Shown here: positions 61,833 through 64,000 of the stretch, piece by piece
How the letters are laid out: each line of letters begins with the position of its first letter
Position numbering within the stretch: the first letter of the stretch is position 1
Assembly (NCBI GenBank): GCA_002368175.1
Contig: AP018172.1
Coordinates: 7,877,001 to 7,941,000 of the forward strand
Direction: 5' to 3'
From: Calothrix sp. NIES-2098
Lineage (GTDB): Bacteria; Cyanobacteriota; Cyanobacteriia; Cyanobacteriales; Nostocaceae
Length of the DNA stretch: 64,000 nucleotides
The notes under the pieces: model-generated
The model's input: only the letters and a program-made list of their open reading frames with translations
Databases searched by the model: none
Told to the model about the DNA's origin: nothing
Translations under genes and position numbers: made by a program

Positions 61833-63263
61833 TTACTTCATTCCTTGTTGTTGATAATATTTGTGTGCGGCCATAGCCATAGCAAAAAATCCCCAAAGAA
61901 TCATGCCTGCAACACTCAGCATCCCGCTACTAATAATTAGTTGCGCACAAGCACTAATGCCAATCGCACGGGAAGCACTAACAAAACTATCAAAACGACC
62001 TTCAGCATATTTACTGACATTAATAATTAACAAAATTAATCCGCCTAAATAAGGAATAGCACCAAACCAGCCCAAGGTGAAGAACATATCTAAAACGCCA
62101 CTATCAATCACAAATACTTCAATTTGTCCGGTCTTTTCATTTACCTTCCAAATATTACCTAAACCATTACCTAGCCCATTAGAAAGGGCAATACTCAGGT
62201 TGCGATCGTAGCTTCCCGATCTATCTCTAAAGCTATTATCTTCTTCTAGATTAGAAAAGGTTTCAAAACGTGTGGCTACAACCTTAGAAATTGGCTCAAT
62301 AGTTATTAAGGGTACAATACAAAGTGCCATTACCAAAATAATAGTAATTAAGCGCATTTGAATTTTAGATTTGACTGAACCAAAAATTATAATTACACCT
62401 AATAGCCAACCACCCCAATTAGTCCGAGTTTGTGCTAATAAAAATGATAAATAACCAACCACTGAAGCAGGAAGAATTAAGAATCCAGTTCTGGTAAATA
62501 ATAATAATAGACCTGCTTGCATCACAGAACCAAAAGGCCCGACTGAGTGCAAAGTACTCCATACACGCATCCCAAACGGTACAGGATCTCCAGAACTACC
62601 AAACATTTTTGACTGTATAAGCCAGTATCTATCCCACTCTGGAGCAACCACAAATTGATATACACCATAAGCGCCTAGAAGCAATACACACCACATAAAT
62701 GTGCGCTGAATATGATTGCGATAACTAGGATAATCTCGCCAATTAGTAAATAAATGAAAGGCAAAAATAATTGGACTAAGCCAATCTAAAAGACCGCGTG
62801 CTACAGGAACAGGCGAGTTATGAATTAGACCAATAAGAAAACCATAAAACACCCCAATAAAGCCTAAAAGAAAGGGTAAGCCTCCTTGGCGTATGCTACT
62901 AGGAAGGTAGCGTAAAAAGGTTCCTATAGTTACAAACACTACTAAATAGGGTGCGATTAGTATCTGACGAGTTGCGTCCCAGCCGACTCGGTAGTCTATC
63001 AAGCGAGAAACTAGGGGTGTGAGAAACCACATCCACCAGGTAAAGCCGATGTAGAGAATTGGATGGCGTAAATAGAGAAATAAACCTACTAGTAAAGCTG
63101 TTGCTGGAAAAATTAGGCGCAACATAGAAGCTGCACCAGAAAAATAGCAAACTACTGTTAGTAGTATGAATCCCCCGATTACCATCCAAGCCTGCGCGGC
63201 TCGATCTTCAGGAGAGAAGTTTTCTTGTAAAACACTATTGAAGAGTATCTGTTTAGAAGTCAT
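61833..63263 (-). CDS. O-antigen polymerase/ligase-like membrane protein
   Basis: The protein has 476 residues with about ten to twelve membrane helices. The large periplasmic loop and the repeated hydrophobic blocks (AWMVIGGFILLTVVCYF, LIFPATALLVGLFLYLRHP, SPIIFAFHLFTNW, GFLILPASVVGYLSFLL, IIILVMALCIVPLI) fit the Wzy/O-antigen ligase superfamily. The loop segment NLEEDNSFRDRSGSYDRNLS before a GLGNGLGN turn lies where Wzy_C proteins keep substrate-binding residues. It would polymerise or ligate surface polysaccharide. The glycosyltransferase upstream on the same strand supports an exopolysaccharide locus. The specific reaction is inferred. Confidence 0.72.
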   Translation of the reverse strand: MTSKQILFNSVLQENFSPEDRAAQAWMVIGGFILLTVVCYFSGAASMLRLIFPATALLVGLFLYLRHPILYIGFTWWMWFLTPLVSRLIDYRVGWDATRQILIAPYLVVFVTIGTFLRYLPSSIRQGGLPFLLGFIGVFYGFLIGLIHNSPVPVARGLLDWLSPIIFAFHLFTNWRDYPSYRNHIQRTFMWCVLLLGAYGVYQFVVAPEWDRYWLIQSKMFGSSGDPVPFGMRVWSTLHSVGPFGSVMQAGLLLLFTRTGFLILPASVVGYLSFLLAQTRTNWGGWLLGVIIIFGSVKSKIQMRLITIILVMALCIVPLITIEPISKVVATRFETFSNLEEDNSFRDRSGSYDRNLSIALSNGLGNGLGNIWKVNEKTGQIEVFVIDSGVLDMFFTLGWFGAIPYLGGLILLIINVSKYAEGRFDSFVSASRAIGISACAQLIISSGMLSVAGMILWGFFAMAMAAHKYYQQQGMK

Positions 63264-63489
63264 TCAATTTTAGATTTTGGATTATAAAAATTGTTCTTTG
63301 CGCCTTTGCGCGAGGCTAATTCATATTTTTTTAACGTAGACGCGAAGCGGCTTCCCGAAGGGTACCACAAAGGCACAAAGTCACGAAGAAATATGAGGGA
63401 AGAGAATATTTTTATTCAATAGCCCAGAGATTTACTTTTGAATTTTGCGAAAAGTTGCGTGCGGGGGTTCCCCCCGTTGAGCAAACTTT
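63264..63489. repeat. Intergenic repeats between polysaccharide genes
   Basis: It contains CTTTGCGCCTTTGCGCGAGG, GACGCGAAGCGGCTTCCCGAAGGGTACC and GTGCGGGGGTTCCCCCCG, short palindromic pieces of the same type as the 3.9-4.0 kb element. No gene is seen. Confidence 0.55.
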
Positions 63490-64000
63490 TCAAGACGAAT
63501 TTTGAATTTTGAATTGCCAATATGTTTGCCAACCTAACCAACGTCCACGCAAAGATGCCCAGCATTTTTTACCTGCTAATTGCCCTTGGCTAGGTAAAAG
63601 TCTGAGCCATTGAACTAAGCCTAAACTATCTCTTGTACCTACTAATATTGCCCAGATTAAAAAGACCGCACTGCGAAGAAGTGGCAAATATTCTAGTAAA
63701 ACTAAAGTTTCATTATGGACTAAATTAATCAAGGCAATTTCATTAAAATTATGGCGTTGGTCTTCATCAAAACGTTGTGCTGGATAGTGATCGACTGCGA
63801 CTTGCGGATCGTAAATTAACTTCCAACCAGCGCGTTTTAAAGCTAGAGTAAATGCCATTTCAAAATGTACTTGTGCCCCTGTACCGCGCATTCTTTCGTC
63901 AAAACGCAATTGAGCGATCGCACAATGTCGAAAACTCATATTCACGCCCTTGAGAATATCGACTTCACGAGGTTCTCCCACTCCTAGATGATGGTTGCCG
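63490..64000 (-). CDS. Family 2 glycosyltransferase, 5' end outside window
   Basis: The frame is open to the window edge, so the true start lies beyond 64000 and only the C-terminal 170 residues are seen. The visible part begins GNHHLGVGEPREVDILKGVNMSFRH, the acceptor-side block typical of GT2 proteins, then HFEMAFTLALKRAGWKLIYDPQVAVDHYPAQRFDED, in which the ED/HY elements belong to the GT-A fold. A hydrophobic stretch (LLRSAVFLIWAILVGTRDSLGLV) and a basic tail end the protein. It probably transfers a sugar to a lipid-linked polysaccharide precursor. It lies upstream of the O-antigen polymerase-like gene on the same strand. Confidence 0.85.
   Translation of the reverse strand, partial: GNHHLGVGEPREVDILKGVNMSFRHCAIAQLRFDERMRGTGAQVHFEMAFTLALKRAGWKLIYDPQVAVDHYPAQRFDEDQRHNFNEIALINLVHNETLVLLEYLPLLRSAVFLIWAILVGTRDSLGLVQWLRLLPSQGQLAGKKCWASLRGRWLGWQTYWQFKIQNSS

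Overview
The window looks like chromosomal DNA of a filamentous, probably heterocyst-forming cyanobacterium (Nostocales-like). The direct evidence is many GCGATCGC (HIP1) octamers, an allophycocyanin-type phycobiliprotein, a high-light-inducible protein, a DUF1400 hydrolase, many pentapeptide-repeat, WD40, TPR and CHAT proteins, and dispersed intergenic repeats typical of that group. Genus assignment is inference. I recognise no tRNA, rRNA or CRISPR array.

Layout. 1-5.1 kb: an incomplete coiled-coil gene, a membrane-anchored beta-propeller-like protein, and a permease plus partner pair. 5.7-8.2 kb: a histidine kinase, then a light-harvesting patch (orphan ApcA-like subunit, HLIP, 35-residue basic protein). 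The HLIP and the basic protein are too short for ordinary ORF lists. 8.9-18.2 kb: housekeeping and accessory genes, including a GH57-like hydrolase, an SDR, an alpha/beta hydrolase, pentapeptide proteins (one overlapping a nuclease-like gene) and a DUF433 antitoxin-like protein. 18.4-35.6 kb: two giant paralogous STAND-type ATPases with the same N-terminus, TPR and NTPase modules but different C-terminal sensors (13 WD40 repeats versus CHASE2). Between them lie a class I aldolase, an acyl-CoA synthetase, an RNase T2 and a toxin-antitoxin pair; a third P-loop ATPase lies upstream of the CHASE2 protein.

35.9-48.6 kb: a CAP-domain protein followed by a defence island. Its core is a compact three-gene pPIWI_RE operon: REase-like protein, DinG-like helicase and PIWI protein. 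A divergent XRE regulator plus ImmA/IrrE protease, an AIPR abortive-infection protein and a decayed IS5-type transposase follow. 48.7-60.8 kb: an exostosin-like glycosyltransferase, a GMC oxidoreductase, and an apparent operon encoding an RTX/DUF11 secreted protein, a two-partner-secretion exoprotein and a TPR-CHAT protease. 61.8-64 kb: an O-antigen polymerase-like membrane protein and an incomplete family 2 glycosyltransferase.

The most unusual signals are three. First, the complete pPIWI_RE island sits opposite an XRE/ImmA switch. Second, a 42-bp (14-residue) repeat cassette lies in frame between Walker A and Walker B of both STAND ATPases and is bracketed by inverted intergenic-type repeats; a separate 42-bp array lies downstream of the first ATPase. 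Third, the toxin-antitoxin pair is bracketed by direct repeats that duplicate the last codons of the neighbouring ATPase gene.
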